Of a DNA stretch of 64,000 nt, positions 15,744 to 23,777 are shown piece by piece (position 1 is the first letter of the stretch; each line of letters opens with the position of its first letter). The notes under the pieces are model-generated. The model was not told the origin of the DNA. It made no database searches and saw only the letters and a list, made by a program, of their open reading frames with translations. The position numbers and the translations under genes are program-made. This stretch comes from UBA1447 sp964627535 (lineage in GTDB: Bacteria; Bacillota; Clostridia; Oscillospirales; Acutalibacteraceae): contig CAZVJW010000015.1 in NCBI GenBank assembly GCA_964627535.1, positions 1 through 64,000 of the forward strand, in the 5' to 3' direction.

Positions 15744-16829
15744 TTAATCGTTAATAAATACCGGTTTGCCTGTCTTTGCCGATTTGTATATCGCTTCGAG
15801 AATCTGTGTAACCACCAGCGCCTGTTCCGGTTTTGTGCTGACCTCTTTGTCGTTTTTAACAGCGTCTATCCACGCTCTGGACTCAAGATCCGCCGGATCT
15901 GAAGATGCGCCTTCATAAAAAGCAACCCCGCCTGATCTGAAATCCGGTTTTTCAATAACCTGGCGGTTATTCTTAACATAATTAATTCTGAGTCCGTCGA
16001 ACATATCGGCACCTGCCTTGTCTCCGCAAAGCATCATAACAGCTTCATTGGGGTCTGCAATATTGAGCGCCCAGCTTGTTTCAAGAACGATAGTCGCGCC
16101 GTTTTCCATCACTATGTAACCGAAAGCTGAATCCTCAACCGTGAATTTCTCAGGGTCCCAGTCGCCCCATGCGTTTGCGGTCTCGGTTTGTTTGCCCATT
16201 TTCTTAAATGTTGTGCCGACCACCATTTTAGGCTTGTAGTTATTCATCAGCCAAAGTGTCAAATCGAGCGCGTGTGTGCCGATGTCAATCAACGGACCGC
16301 CGCCCTGCTCATATTCATTCAGAAAAACACCCCAGGTAGGAACCGCACGCCGGCGAAGCGCTACCGATCTTGCGTAATAAATATCCCCGAGATCTCCTTT
16401 TTCGCACACTTCTTTGAGATAAAGAGAATCACCCCTCCAGCGCTGCTGATAACCGATGGTCAGCTTTTTGCCGGTACGCACCGAGGCTTCATACATCTTT
16501 TTTGCCTCAGCATAGGTTTTAGCCATCGGCTTTTCGCACATAACATGTTTACCGGCCTCAAGGGCAGCAACCGTGATAAAACTGTGGGAGCGGTTTGGTG
16601 TACAAACATGGACTACATCAATGCTTTCATCCTTCAGAAGCTTCTTGTAGTCTGTGTAAACCTTGGCGTCTTTCGACCCGTATTTTGCTGCGGAAAGATT
16701 AGCTTTTTCCTCAATAATGTCACAGAATGCAACCATTTCAACATCTTTGTTTTTTGCAAGATTAGGCATATGCTTTCCGTTCGCAATACCGCCGCAGCCG
16801 ATAATTCCAACTTTGAGTTTCCTGTCCAT
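15744..16829 (-). CDS. Gfo/Idh/MocA family oxidoreductase, first gene of the sugar operon
   Basis: The 361-aa protein has the nucleotide-binding loop GIIGCGGIANGKH (8-20), the CEKPMAK motif (E99-P101) and the substrate pair in IDIGTHALDL (D182, H186). GGAG lies 9 nt before the ATG. It differs clearly from the other Gfo/Idh/MocA protein of this operon, so the two are not a recent duplication and probably act at different steps. The operon has no kinase, transporter or regulator gene within the window. Confidence 0.88.
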   Translation of the reverse strand: MDRKLKVGIIGCGGIANGKHMPNLAKNKDVEMVAFCDIIEEKANLSAAKYGSKDAKVYTDYKKLLKDESIDVVHVCTPNRSHSFITVAALEAGKHVMCEKPMAKTYAEAKKMYEASVRTGKKLTIGYQQRWRGDSLYLKEVCEKGDLGDIYYARSVALRRRAVPTWGVFLNEYEQGGGPLIDIGTHALDLTLWLMNNYKPKMVVGTTFKKMGKQTETANAWGDWDPEKFTVEDSAFGYIVMENGATIVLETSWALNIADPNEAVMMLCGDKAGADMFDGLRINYVKNNRQVIEKPDFRSGGVAFYEGASSDPADLESRAWIDAVKNDKEVSTKPEQALVVTQILEAIYKSAKTGKPVFIND

Positions 16830-16900
16830 AAACAGTCTCCTTGCTCTTTACAGATTTTCGCGTCATTTTATCATGCATGACAAACAACCCGTTAGATTTT

Positions 16901-16940
16901 ATTATAGACCTTTGACCGTCTAATGCAAGGCTATTGACCG
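16901..16940 (-). promoter_or_regulatory. Promoter of the sugar operon with two TTGACCG boxes
   Basis: On the minus strand a perfect TATAAT (plus-strand ATTATA 16901-16906) lies about 70 bp ahead of the first gene, with a weak -35 (TTGCAT) 16 bp away. Two identical heptamers, TTGACCG on the plus strand at 16912-16918 and 16934-16940, are spaced 22 bp start to start, two helical turns, across the -35 region. This spacing fits binding of an activator dimer such as an AraC-type protein; that is inference. Confidence 0.5.
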
Positions 16941-17026
16941 GATTTATCTGTAAAAATTCGCATCGTTTTTAGGCAAACATTATTTAACTTTGCTTTTTTT
17001 TATTATTTATTCCAATTTGTAAAATT

Positions 17027-17057
17027 AACAGCTCCCGCAATCGAATTGGGAGCTGTT
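17027..17057 (-). terminator. Terminator of the first array-1 radical SAM gene
   Basis: AACAGCTCCC (17027-17036) and GGGAGCTGTT (17048-17057) form a perfect 10-bp stem just beyond the stop codon at 17068. On the minus strand it is followed by an AATTTTACA stretch, a moderate U-tract. Confidence 0.7.
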
Positions 17058-17067
17058 GAGGTACTTA

Positions 17068-18570
17068 TTAATCGTTTTTTACCGTTTTGCCGGAACCGCT
17101 TTTCAGACCGTACTTTTTACGGATTTTGGGGTACATAACCGAATAAAATATAATTTCAAGCATCTCTTTTATGGATAAAAATATAATAAGAATCGACATA
17201 AGATTTTTTCTTTTCAGTATATCAAGCGCTTGTCCAAACAATCTTTTTATCCAAATCCGCTCTTTCGAATCACCTTTACCGTGTTCATTCTTAAAAATCG
17301 ACATAAAAAAGCAGCTTGAAATCACTTTTAAATCTCTTGAAGGTACGTTGGAAAAGTTAATACCCAACTTATCCATCCATACGAATTTTTTCCATTCTAT
17401 GTAAGTTTTCGGAGGTGTAAGTCTTTTATTTTCCACCAATTCATAATACATTTCGGACTTTGCAATCGGCCCAAAAAAAGCGGCAACCTTGACATCCGAA
17501 TTCAATCCTTTGATAAAACTTACTGTTTGTTTCAATTCCTCTTCGGTTTCATCCGGAAAACCAATGATAAATGATGTTGTTGTAATAATCCCTATTTTAT
17601 TGCAATAATCAATGACTTCCTCCGCCTTTTTTAAATTTATCCTCTTTTTGATAGCTTTCTGTCTTTCTGCCGAACCGCTTTCAATACCGAAAAATATCCA
17701 TCTGCACCCTGCTTTATACATCATATCAAGTTCATCTTTTGTGCATATATCGGCACGCATGTCGCAGCTCCAAACCAATCCGAGACCGCTTTGAATAAGC
17801 TTTTCGCACAAATTAAATAAATACTGCTTATTTGGGCTGAACAAATCATCGGCAAAATACACGCCTTCAATATTAAATCTATCTGCAAGAAATTTTATTT
17901 CGCTTAAAACATACTCGGTAGGACGCGGTCTCCATATACATTTTGTGTATACAGGACTGTAGCAATATGCGCACTGTCCGGTACAGCCTTTTGAAGCATA
18001 AACAAACAAAATCCTTTTATAGTTCATATTGCTGATAAAATATTTTTCGGGATCAACAAAGCTGAAATCGATAATAGGCAAATTCGCCAAATCAGCGAAT
18101 TCTCTGTCTTTATTTATAACAATTTCTCCGTTATTAATGAAGGTTAATCCGTCAACACCGGTTAACGGTGTTTTGCCGGCTAAAGCATTTATCAGTTCGA
18201 GCAGGGTTATTTCGCCTTCGCCCATGATAACATAATCCACAACCCCGCTTTTCAGCAATACATCAGGTATCAGCGACGGTATCGGTCCTCCCCACACAAC
18301 AGGGATTTGACTTTTTTTTGCAGTTTTAGATACCTTCATCGCATCATCAAAGCTTCTTCCTCCAAGTGAGGAGATTCCAACAATATCGGGAGAAAAATTA
18401 TCAAAACGTTTCTTAATATTGCCGCCTTCCACCGCTCTGTCGTATATTTCAACAACATGTCCCCTGTCAGCCAGATATGTTGCGATTGACAGCAGCCCTA
18501 AAGGGATTGCCGCCTTTTCTTTGATATAGTCCGACATAGCGTTAATCAGCAATACTCTCGTACAAATCAC
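17068..18570 (-). CDS. Cobalamin-binding-type radical SAM protein, array 1 member 1
   Basis: The 500-aa COG1032-type protein has an N-terminal Rossmann-like cobalamin-binding region (IPLGLLSIATYL, VVWGG, DYVIMGEGE; about 1-150), a radical SAM core with CTGQCAYC (C196, C200, C203) binding the 4Fe-4S cluster, FGIESGS, GFPDETEEE, and a hydrophobic/basic tail ending IRKKYGL. Its siblings start MKVLLIN; here that Met codon is ACG (18561-18559), correctly spaced from AAGGAA, and the only start available is GTG 18570, just 1 nt from that site. Translation may therefore be weak. Substrate and reaction are unknown; studied relatives do C-methylation, cyclisation or other radical chemistry. Confidence 0.82.
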   Translation of the reverse strand: MICTRVLLINAMSDYIKEKAAIPLGLLSIATYLADRGHVVEIYDRAVEGGNIKKRFDNFSPDIVGISSLGGRSFDDAMKVSKTAKKSQIPVVWGGPIPSLIPDVLLKSGVVDYVIMGEGEITLLELINALAGKTPLTGVDGLTFINNGEIVINKDREFADLANLPIIDFSFVDPEKYFISNMNYKRILFVYASKGCTGQCAYCYSPVYTKCIWRPRPTEYVLSEIKFLADRFNIEGVYFADDLFSPNKQYLFNLCEKLIQSGLGLVWSCDMRADICTKDELDMMYKAGCRWIFFGIESGSAERQKAIKKRINLKKAEEVIDYCNKIGIITTTSFIIGFPDETEEELKQTVSFIKGLNSDVKVAAFFGPIAKSEMYYELVENKRLTPPKTYIEWKKFVWMDKLGINFSNVPSRDLKVISSCFFMSIFKNEHGKGDSKERIWIKRLFGQALDILKRKNLMSILIIFLSIKEMLEIIFYSVMYPKIRKKYGLKSGSGKTVKND

Positions 18571-18613
18571 TTCCTTAAATAGGGTAATACTAAATCGTTA
18601 ATTTATGCTTTTT

Positions 18614-18715
18614 ATACTAATTACTCATAAAAACCTAACTAAAAATTCCTCACAAAACCTCATAAATCAAAGCTTTTGCTTGATTTTTAGAGGTTTTTTA
18701 ATCGTGAATTAGTAT
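18614..18715. repeat. Palindromic repeat, subtype A, copy 1 (102 bp)
   Basis: It starts ATACTAATTAC and ends GTGAATTAGTAT, with internal complementary AAAACCT and AGGTTTT arms, so the unit can fold into one long hairpin. Related units occur at 20452-20553, 32119-32221 and 56233-56367. This copy sits between the promoter and the start of array-1 member 1, so most of it would be in the 5' leader. It resembles a small non-autonomous element (MITE-like). Confidence 0.75.
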
Positions 18716-18716
18716 T

Positions 18717-18745
18717 ATCTTACTATTTTACAATAATTTTGTCAA
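18717..18745 (-). promoter_or_regulatory. Promoter of array-1 member 1
   Basis: On the minus strand, TTGACA (18745-18740), a 17-bp spacer and TAAGAT (18722-18717). The -10 box touches the edge of the palindromic repeat, so the transcript would begin inside the repeat. Confidence 0.55.
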
Positions 18746-18788
18746 ATGACAAAAAACAGATGTCAAAACCGGTAATTTTAAAATAAAA

Positions 18789-18813
18789 CAACTCCGAAAA
18801 ATATCCGGAGTTG
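18789..18813 (-). terminator. Terminator of array-1 member 2
   Basis: CAACTCCG (18789-18796) and CGGAGTTG (18806-18813) form a perfect 8-bp stem. On the minus strand it is followed by TTTTATTTT. It lies 60 nt beyond the stop codon at 18874. The rest of the 303-nt gap between members 1 and 2 holds only the repeat and promoter listed here. Confidence 0.75.
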
Positions 18814-18873
18814 CTTAATTTTAATGCCGGAAAAGATTAATTTGTACCGGTTGGCTTTGAATTACTTTCGGCA

Positions 18874-20349
18874 TTACGGCTGTTTATTCAGCCCGTATTT
18901 TTTACGGATTTTCGGGAACAATAGTGCGTAATACAATATTTCCAAAAACTCCTTTGCGGATATTAATACCAAATACAACGCTCTGAGATTTCCCCGTTTG
19001 AGCATATCTTTGATTTGAAAAGACAGCCGATTAATCCAGAGGCGTTTTTCGGAATCCTCCGACTTATATTTATTAGTAAAAACTGAATATAAAAAGAAGT
19101 TTAAAATTACCTTAAGTTCTTTGGACGGAACTTGGGAAAAATTATCGTTGCTTGCCGTTTGCATAACCGCAATATTTCCCCACTCTTTGAGTGACTGAGG
19201 AACAGCAAATTTTTCTTGCTTTACCAAATCGTAATACATCTCCGCATTTGGAAAAGGGCAATAGATACCGGCAATTTTCTGCTTTGAATTCAATTCAAGC
19301 ATATACTTAACCGATTCCTTTAAATCCTCTTCTGTTTGGTCAGGCAACCCTGTAATAAATGTAGTTGTTGTAAATATTCCTATTTCATCGCAATAATTCA
19401 TAATTTCTTTTGTTTGCTTCAAATCCAGTTCTTTTTTTATGAATTTTTGACCTTTATCCGTACCGCTTTCAATACCGAACATTATCCATCTGCATCCTGC
19501 GGCATGCATTAGCTGAAGGCCTTCTTTTGTGCAAAGATCCGCACGCATGTCGCAGCTCCAATAAATACCGAGATTGCTTTCAATAAGTCTGTTGCAAAAT
19601 CCTGACAAATACTCACTGTTTGGGCTAAGCAGATCATCAACGAAATATACTCCGTCAATATTGTAGTTGTCTTTCAGATATTTGATTTCGCTTATATAGT
19701 GTTCGGGAGGACGCGGCCGCCATCTGCCTTTTGCATACCCGGAATTATAGCAATATGTGCAAACGCCGGTACACCCTTTAGATGCATAAACATGAAGCAT
19801 TCTTTTACAATTTCTATTTTTAAAATAATATTTTCCCGGATTGATAAAGCTGAAATCAATTTCAGGCAACGCTGACAAATTCACAAGTTCCCTCTCTTTG
19901 TTTATAACGATCTCCCCGTTTTCAATAAACGCCAAACCGTCTATCTCACGAAGTGATGTTTTATCAATAATCGAATTTATTAAATCAAGAAATGTTATTT
20001 CGCCATCACCCATAATAACCAAATCCACAACCCCGCTCTTCAGCACAAGTTCGGGAATAAGCGATGCCATAGGCCCGCCCCAAACAACAGGGATGTTTTC
20101 TTTTTTTGTTGCTTTCGACAGCTTTAATGCATCATCGAAGCTCATCCCTCCGGGTACTGAAATCCCGACAAGATCGGGATTATAGGAATTAAGGTATTTA
20201 TTAATGCTTCCTCCCTCCACCGCTCTGTCAAAAACCTTAACGGTGTGCCCGTGATTGGTCAAATATGTAGCTATTGACAACAAGCCTAAAGGAATCGGCG
20301 CCTTTTGCTTTACATATTTAGTTACTGTATTGATCAGCAGTACTTTCAT
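18874..20349 (-). CDS. Cobalamin-binding-type radical SAM protein, array 1 member 2
   Basis: The 491-aa protein carries its cluster cysteines at C193, C197 and C200 (KGCTGVCTYCYN). It differs from its siblings in having TGLPDQTEED where most have GFPDETEEE, MGDGE for MGEGE in the cobalamin-binding region, and FGIESGTDKGQK after the third core segment. With member 1 it shares the GG-x-SFDDA segment near residue 68. ATG 20349 is used because GGGAG lies 9 nt upstream; an upstream in-frame TTG (20358) directly touches that site. The gene has its own promoter and terminator and so is probably a single-gene transcript. Confidence 0.87.
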   Translation of the reverse strand: MKVLLINTVTKYVKQKAPIPLGLLSIATYLTNHGHTVKVFDRAVEGGSINKYLNSYNPDLVGISVPGGMSFDDALKLSKATKKENIPVVWGGPMASLIPELVLKSGVVDLVIMGDGEITFLDLINSIIDKTSLREIDGLAFIENGEIVINKERELVNLSALPEIDFSFINPGKYYFKNRNCKRMLHVYASKGCTGVCTYCYNSGYAKGRWRPRPPEHYISEIKYLKDNYNIDGVYFVDDLLSPNSEYLSGFCNRLIESNLGIYWSCDMRADLCTKEGLQLMHAAGCRWIMFGIESGTDKGQKFIKKELDLKQTKEIMNYCDEIGIFTTTTFITGLPDQTEEDLKESVKYMLELNSKQKIAGIYCPFPNAEMYYDLVKQEKFAVPQSLKEWGNIAVMQTASNDNFSQVPSKELKVILNFFLYSVFTNKYKSEDSEKRLWINRLSFQIKDMLKRGNLRALYLVLISAKEFLEILYYALLFPKIRKKYGLNKQP

Positions 20350-20420
20350 AAATAACAACTCCCGGTATTCTATCTTCTGTTTTCCGTAGAATCGTTAAAT
20401 CCTACTCTTGTTGTATGATA

Positions 20421-20449
20421 ATTATATACATTTTTTTCAAGATTGTCAA
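20421..20449 (-). promoter_or_regulatory. Consensus promoter of array-1 member 2
   Basis: On the minus strand, TTGACA (20449-20444), exactly 17 bp, then TATAAT (20426-20421): a full match to the sigma-A consensus. It starts 2 bp from the palindromic repeat but, unlike at member 1, lies on the gene side of it, so the repeat is not transcribed from here. Confidence 0.8.
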
Positions 20450-20451
20450 TA

Positions 20452-20553
20452 ATACTAATCCCTCTTTAAACATAGCTAAAAATTCAGCACAAAAACCCAT
20501 TTATCAAAGGTTTTTGCTTGATTTCATGGAGGTTTTATAATCGGGATTAGTAT
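20452..20553. repeat. Palindromic repeat, subtype B, copy 1 (102 bp)
   Basis: Perfect 11-bp terminal inverted repeats ATACTAATCCC and GGGATTAGTAT enclose a sequence with AAAACCC / GGTTTTT and TCAAAGG-type internal complementarity. It is about as long as the subtype A units but has different arms, and is nearly identical to the copy at 32119-32221. Confidence 0.78.
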
Positions 20554-20570
20554 AAGATAAATAAACTGTG

Positions 20571-20595
20571 AAAACTCCCGGATTTAATCGGGAGT
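20571..20595 (-). terminator. Terminator of array-1 member 3
   Basis: ACTCCCG (20574-20580) and CGGGAGT (20589-20595) form a perfect 7-bp stem around an 8-nt loop; on the minus strand TTTTCAC follows. It is 40 nt beyond the stop codon at 20636. Confidence 0.7.
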
Positions 20596-20635
20596 AAATC
20601 AAATAAATAATCTCAACACATTAAACTGTGTTTCT

Positions 20636-22099
20636 TTATTTAAACCCGTATTTTTTCCGGATTCGAGGGAAGAATTTTGAATAATAAATTATCTTAAGGA
20701 GCTCAGCCCCCGATAAGATAAACAAAACCAACGACTTAATCGTTCCGCCCTTTAAAAGGTCAAACGTTTGGCCAAAAAGTCTTTTCAGCCAAAATCGTGA
20801 TTTTTCGTCAGTGTTGCCGGATTTTGTTCCAATAATCATCAAGAAGACACAATTCACAATTACTTTTAAGTCTTTACCGGGTACTTTGGAAAAGTTTTTA
20901 CCGATTTTATCCAGCCATTTAAGTTTATCCCATTCATTATATGTCTTTGGCGCTTCAATTCTATTATTTTTTACCAGATTATCATATAGCTCCGATTTTG
21001 GTATAACGCCGTATATTGCGGCAATTTTCACATCTGATTTTAAATCAATAAGATATTTTACGGTTTCTTTCAATTCATCCTCTGTTTCATCGGGATAGCC
21101 TACAATAAATGAAGTTGTTGTGGATATTCCGATTTCACTGCAATTATCAATTGTCTCTTTCGTTTTTTCCAAATTTAATCTTTTTTTAATTAATTTCTGT
21201 CTTTCCTGCGAGCCGCTTTCAATACCGAAAAATATCCATCTGCAACCGGAATCATACAACATTTGCAGTTCTTCCTTGGTACAGCTGTCGGCGCGTAAAT
21301 TACAGCCCCAAAGAAAATCGATGTTGCTTTCCCGAATATTTTTACAAAAATTATATATGTATTCTTTGTTTGGGCTGATTAAATCATCCGCAAAATAAAT
21401 ACCGTCTACCTTGTAATTATCCACAAGATATTTGATTTCACATAAAACATGCTCCATAGGTCTTGCCCGCCATGTACCTTTTGAAAAACAAGGGTTGTAA
21501 CAGTAGGTACACTGCCCGGGACAGCCTTTGGAAGAGTAAACATGAAGCGTCCTCTTACAATTGACATTTCTGATAAAATACTTCCGCGGGTCAACAAAAC
21601 TCCAGTCAATTACCGGAAATTGTGATAAATCTGCAAATTCTCTTTGTTTATTTACAATGATTTCACCGTCTTCAATAAATGCCAGCCCGTCAATGTCGTG
21701 ATACGATGTTTTATTGGTTATCGCATTGATTAAATCAAGCAAAGCTATTTCGCCGTCACCCATAACAACAAAATCCGCATTCCCGTCTTGAAGCACAATC
21801 TCGGGTACTAATGACGGAATCTGTCCCCCCCAGACAACCGGAATATTTCTTTTTCGCACAAGTTTTGATAGCTTAATTGCATCCGGGAAGCTCCCGAATG
21901 TTAGAGATGATATCCCGACAATATCGGGGAAGAAAGAATCCATATATTTGTTTGCGCTGCCGCCCTCAATTGCTCTGTCATATATCATGGCTGTATGCCC
22001 GTTATTGGTCAAATACGTGGCAATCGACAGCAGTCCCAAAGGAATTATAGTCTTTTGCATTACATAATATGAGCCGGCATTTATTAAAAGGACTTTCAT
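20636..22099 (-). CDS. Cobalamin-binding-type radical SAM protein, array 1 member 3
   Basis: The 487-aa protein has cluster cysteines C193, C197 and C200 in KGCPGQCTYCYN. Local marks are VMGDGE in the cobalamin-binding region, IDWSFVDP before the core, WGCNLRADSCTKEEL in the middle of the barrel, and VGYPDETEDE as the variant of the conserved proline turn. The C-terminal segment LVLFILSGAELLKIIYYSKFFP is hydrophobic on one face and ends RKKYGFK. GGGAG precedes the ATG by 7 nt. Upstream it has a separate promoter, downstream a separate terminator. Confidence 0.88.
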   Translation of the reverse strand: MKVLLINAGSYYVMQKTIIPLGLLSIATYLTNNGHTAMIYDRAIEGGSANKYMDSFFPDIVGISSLTFGSFPDAIKLSKLVRKRNIPVVWGGQIPSLVPEIVLQDGNADFVVMGDGEIALLDLINAITNKTSYHDIDGLAFIEDGEIIVNKQREFADLSQFPVIDWSFVDPRKYFIRNVNCKRTLHVYSSKGCPGQCTYCYNPCFSKGTWRARPMEHVLCEIKYLVDNYKVDGIYFADDLISPNKEYIYNFCKNIRESNIDFLWGCNLRADSCTKEELQMLYDSGCRWIFFGIESGSQERQKLIKKRLNLEKTKETIDNCSEIGISTTTSFIVGYPDETEDELKETVKYLIDLKSDVKIAAIYGVIPKSELYDNLVKNNRIEAPKTYNEWDKLKWLDKIGKNFSKVPGKDLKVIVNCVFLMIIGTKSGNTDEKSRFWLKRLFGQTFDLLKGGTIKSLVLFILSGAELLKIIYYSKFFPRIRKKYGFK

Positions 22100-22160
22100 A
22101 ATTTTCTCCCGGACGCAATGTCATTGATTTTGATTTTCTATTTTAACTAATATATTAAAA

Positions 22161-22189
22161 AGCATAGTTCATACGGCCTGGTTTGTCAA
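22161..22189 (-). promoter_or_regulatory. Promoter of array-1 member 3
   Basis: On the minus strand, TTGACA (22189-22184), a 17-bp spacer and TATGCT (22166-22161), about 60 bp ahead of the ATG. Confidence 0.6.
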
Positions 22190-22254
22190 CCCAACCGTTT
22201 GGTAAATTACGATATTCCGGTATGAAAACTCGGAAATGATTTCAGCTGTAAATG

Positions 22255-23727
22255 TTAAACATTTTTGGTCAGTTCGTATTTTTTCCGGATTCCGGGGAAC
22301 ATTTTTGCATAAAATACAACCTGTAAAAGTTCATTGGCCGCTAAAAGAATTAAGAAAAGTGATTTTGGATTCCCTCTTTTTATAAAACTGAATATTTGTC
22401 CGAACGCCTTCTTCACATAAACCCTTGATTGAGTTTTACTGCCGGAACTCTTCCATAGGAGGCTCTGTAAAAAGAAGTATGCGGAGACTACCTTTAGTTC
22501 CCTATCCGGCACTTTTGAGTAATTCTCCCCGAACAAATCCATCATTTTGAATTTTTCCCATTCCTTATATGACTGGGGTATGGAGAGTTTCTTGTTTTTT
22601 ATTAAACTTTCATATATCTCCGATTTTGGAATAGGCCCATAGAAAGAAGGAATCAATATATTTGACTTCAAGTCCTTTATGTATTTGATAGTTTTCATCA
22701 GTTCTTCTTCGGTTTCATCGGGAAAGTCAATAATAAAGGAAGTCGTTGAAACTATTCCTATTTCATTGCAGTATTTAATCGTTTCTTTTGCTTTAGCCAA
22801 ATTGAGCCGTTTTTTGATTAATTCCTGTCTGTCCTCCGATCCGCTTTCTATTCCGAAATATATCCATCTGCAGCCCGAATCATACATGAGTTGAAGATTT
22901 TCTTTCGTGCACATGTCCGCGCGGAATTCACAGCCCCATATAAATTTAATACCGCTTTCAATAATTTTATTGCAAAAAGCAAATAAATATTCGTTGTTGG
23001 GACTCAGCAAATCATCCGCAAAACACACTCCGTCCATCCCGCAGCTTTCTGACAGATATTTGATTTCGCTCAAATAATAATCCGTCGGCCGAGGCCTCCA
23101 GACGCATTTCGAAAAGTACGGGTTGTAGCAGTAAGTACACTTGCTCACACAGCCTTTTGATGAATAAATGTGCAGCATTCTTTCACATCCGAAATTGCTG
23201 ACAAAATATTTTTTCGGGTCCACAAAACTGAAATCTATTATTGGCAAATCCGCCAAATTCGCAAATTCTCTGTCTTTGTTTATGATGATTTCTCCGTTTT
23301 CTATAAACGCCAACCCGTCGATATTGCGAAGTGCGGTTTTTTCATCAATCGCGGTTATCAAGGCGAGAAAAGTGATTTCGCCTTCCCCCATAACAACATA
23401 GTCAACCACACCGCTTTTTAACACAATCTCTGGTGTTAACGATGTTATCGGGCCGCCCCAGACAACAGGAAGATTTTTCTTTTTCATTAGTTTTGATATC
23501 TGTATGGCATCCGAAAAGCACTTGAATGAAGGTGCGGCGACCCCGATAATATCCGGAGAAAAGGAATCTGCAATCTTTTTTACGCTGCCGTTCTCAACCG
23601 TTCTGTCAAATATCCGCACAGTATGCCCGTTTTTGGTCAGATATGTCGCAATGGACAACAAGCCCAACGGTATTGCTGCCTTATGTTTTATATGAAATGC
23701 TTCCGCGTTTATGAGCAATACTTTCAT
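22255..23727 (-). CDS. Cobalamin-binding-type radical SAM protein, array 1 member 4
   Basis: The 490-aa protein has cluster cysteines C193, C197 and C200 (KGCVSKCTYCYN). It shares the APSFKC segment near residue 65 with the inverted, frameshifted member 9, and has IDFPDETEEE where others have GFPDETEEE. It keeps the ESGSEDRQ and KVPDRELKV segments and a C-terminal LLAANELLQVVFYAKMFP tail. ATG 23727 follows AAGGTGG by 6 nt; in-frame codons up to 23748 would include that site. Only 50 nt separate it from member 5, so the two may be co-transcribed. Confidence 0.87.
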   Translation of the reverse strand: MKVLLINAEAFHIKHKAAIPLGLLSIATYLTKNGHTVRIFDRTVENGSVKKIADSFSPDIIGVAAPSFKCFSDAIQISKLMKKKNLPVVWGGPITSLTPEIVLKSGVVDYVVMGEGEITFLALITAIDEKTALRNIDGLAFIENGEIIINKDREFANLADLPIIDFSFVDPKKYFVSNFGCERMLHIYSSKGCVSKCTYCYNPYFSKCVWRPRPTDYYLSEIKYLSESCGMDGVCFADDLLSPNNEYLFAFCNKIIESGIKFIWGCEFRADMCTKENLQLMYDSGCRWIYFGIESGSEDRQELIKKRLNLAKAKETIKYCNEIGIVSTTSFIIDFPDETEEELMKTIKYIKDLKSNILIPSFYGPIPKSEIYESLIKNKKLSIPQSYKEWEKFKMMDLFGENYSKVPDRELKVVSAYFFLQSLLWKSSGSKTQSRVYVKKAFGQIFSFIKRGNPKSLFLILLAANELLQVVFYAKMFPGIRKKYELTKNV

Positions 23728-23777
23728 AATAAACCACCTTAAACTCAATCTTGCCTATTAATGATTAGATTCTTAAA

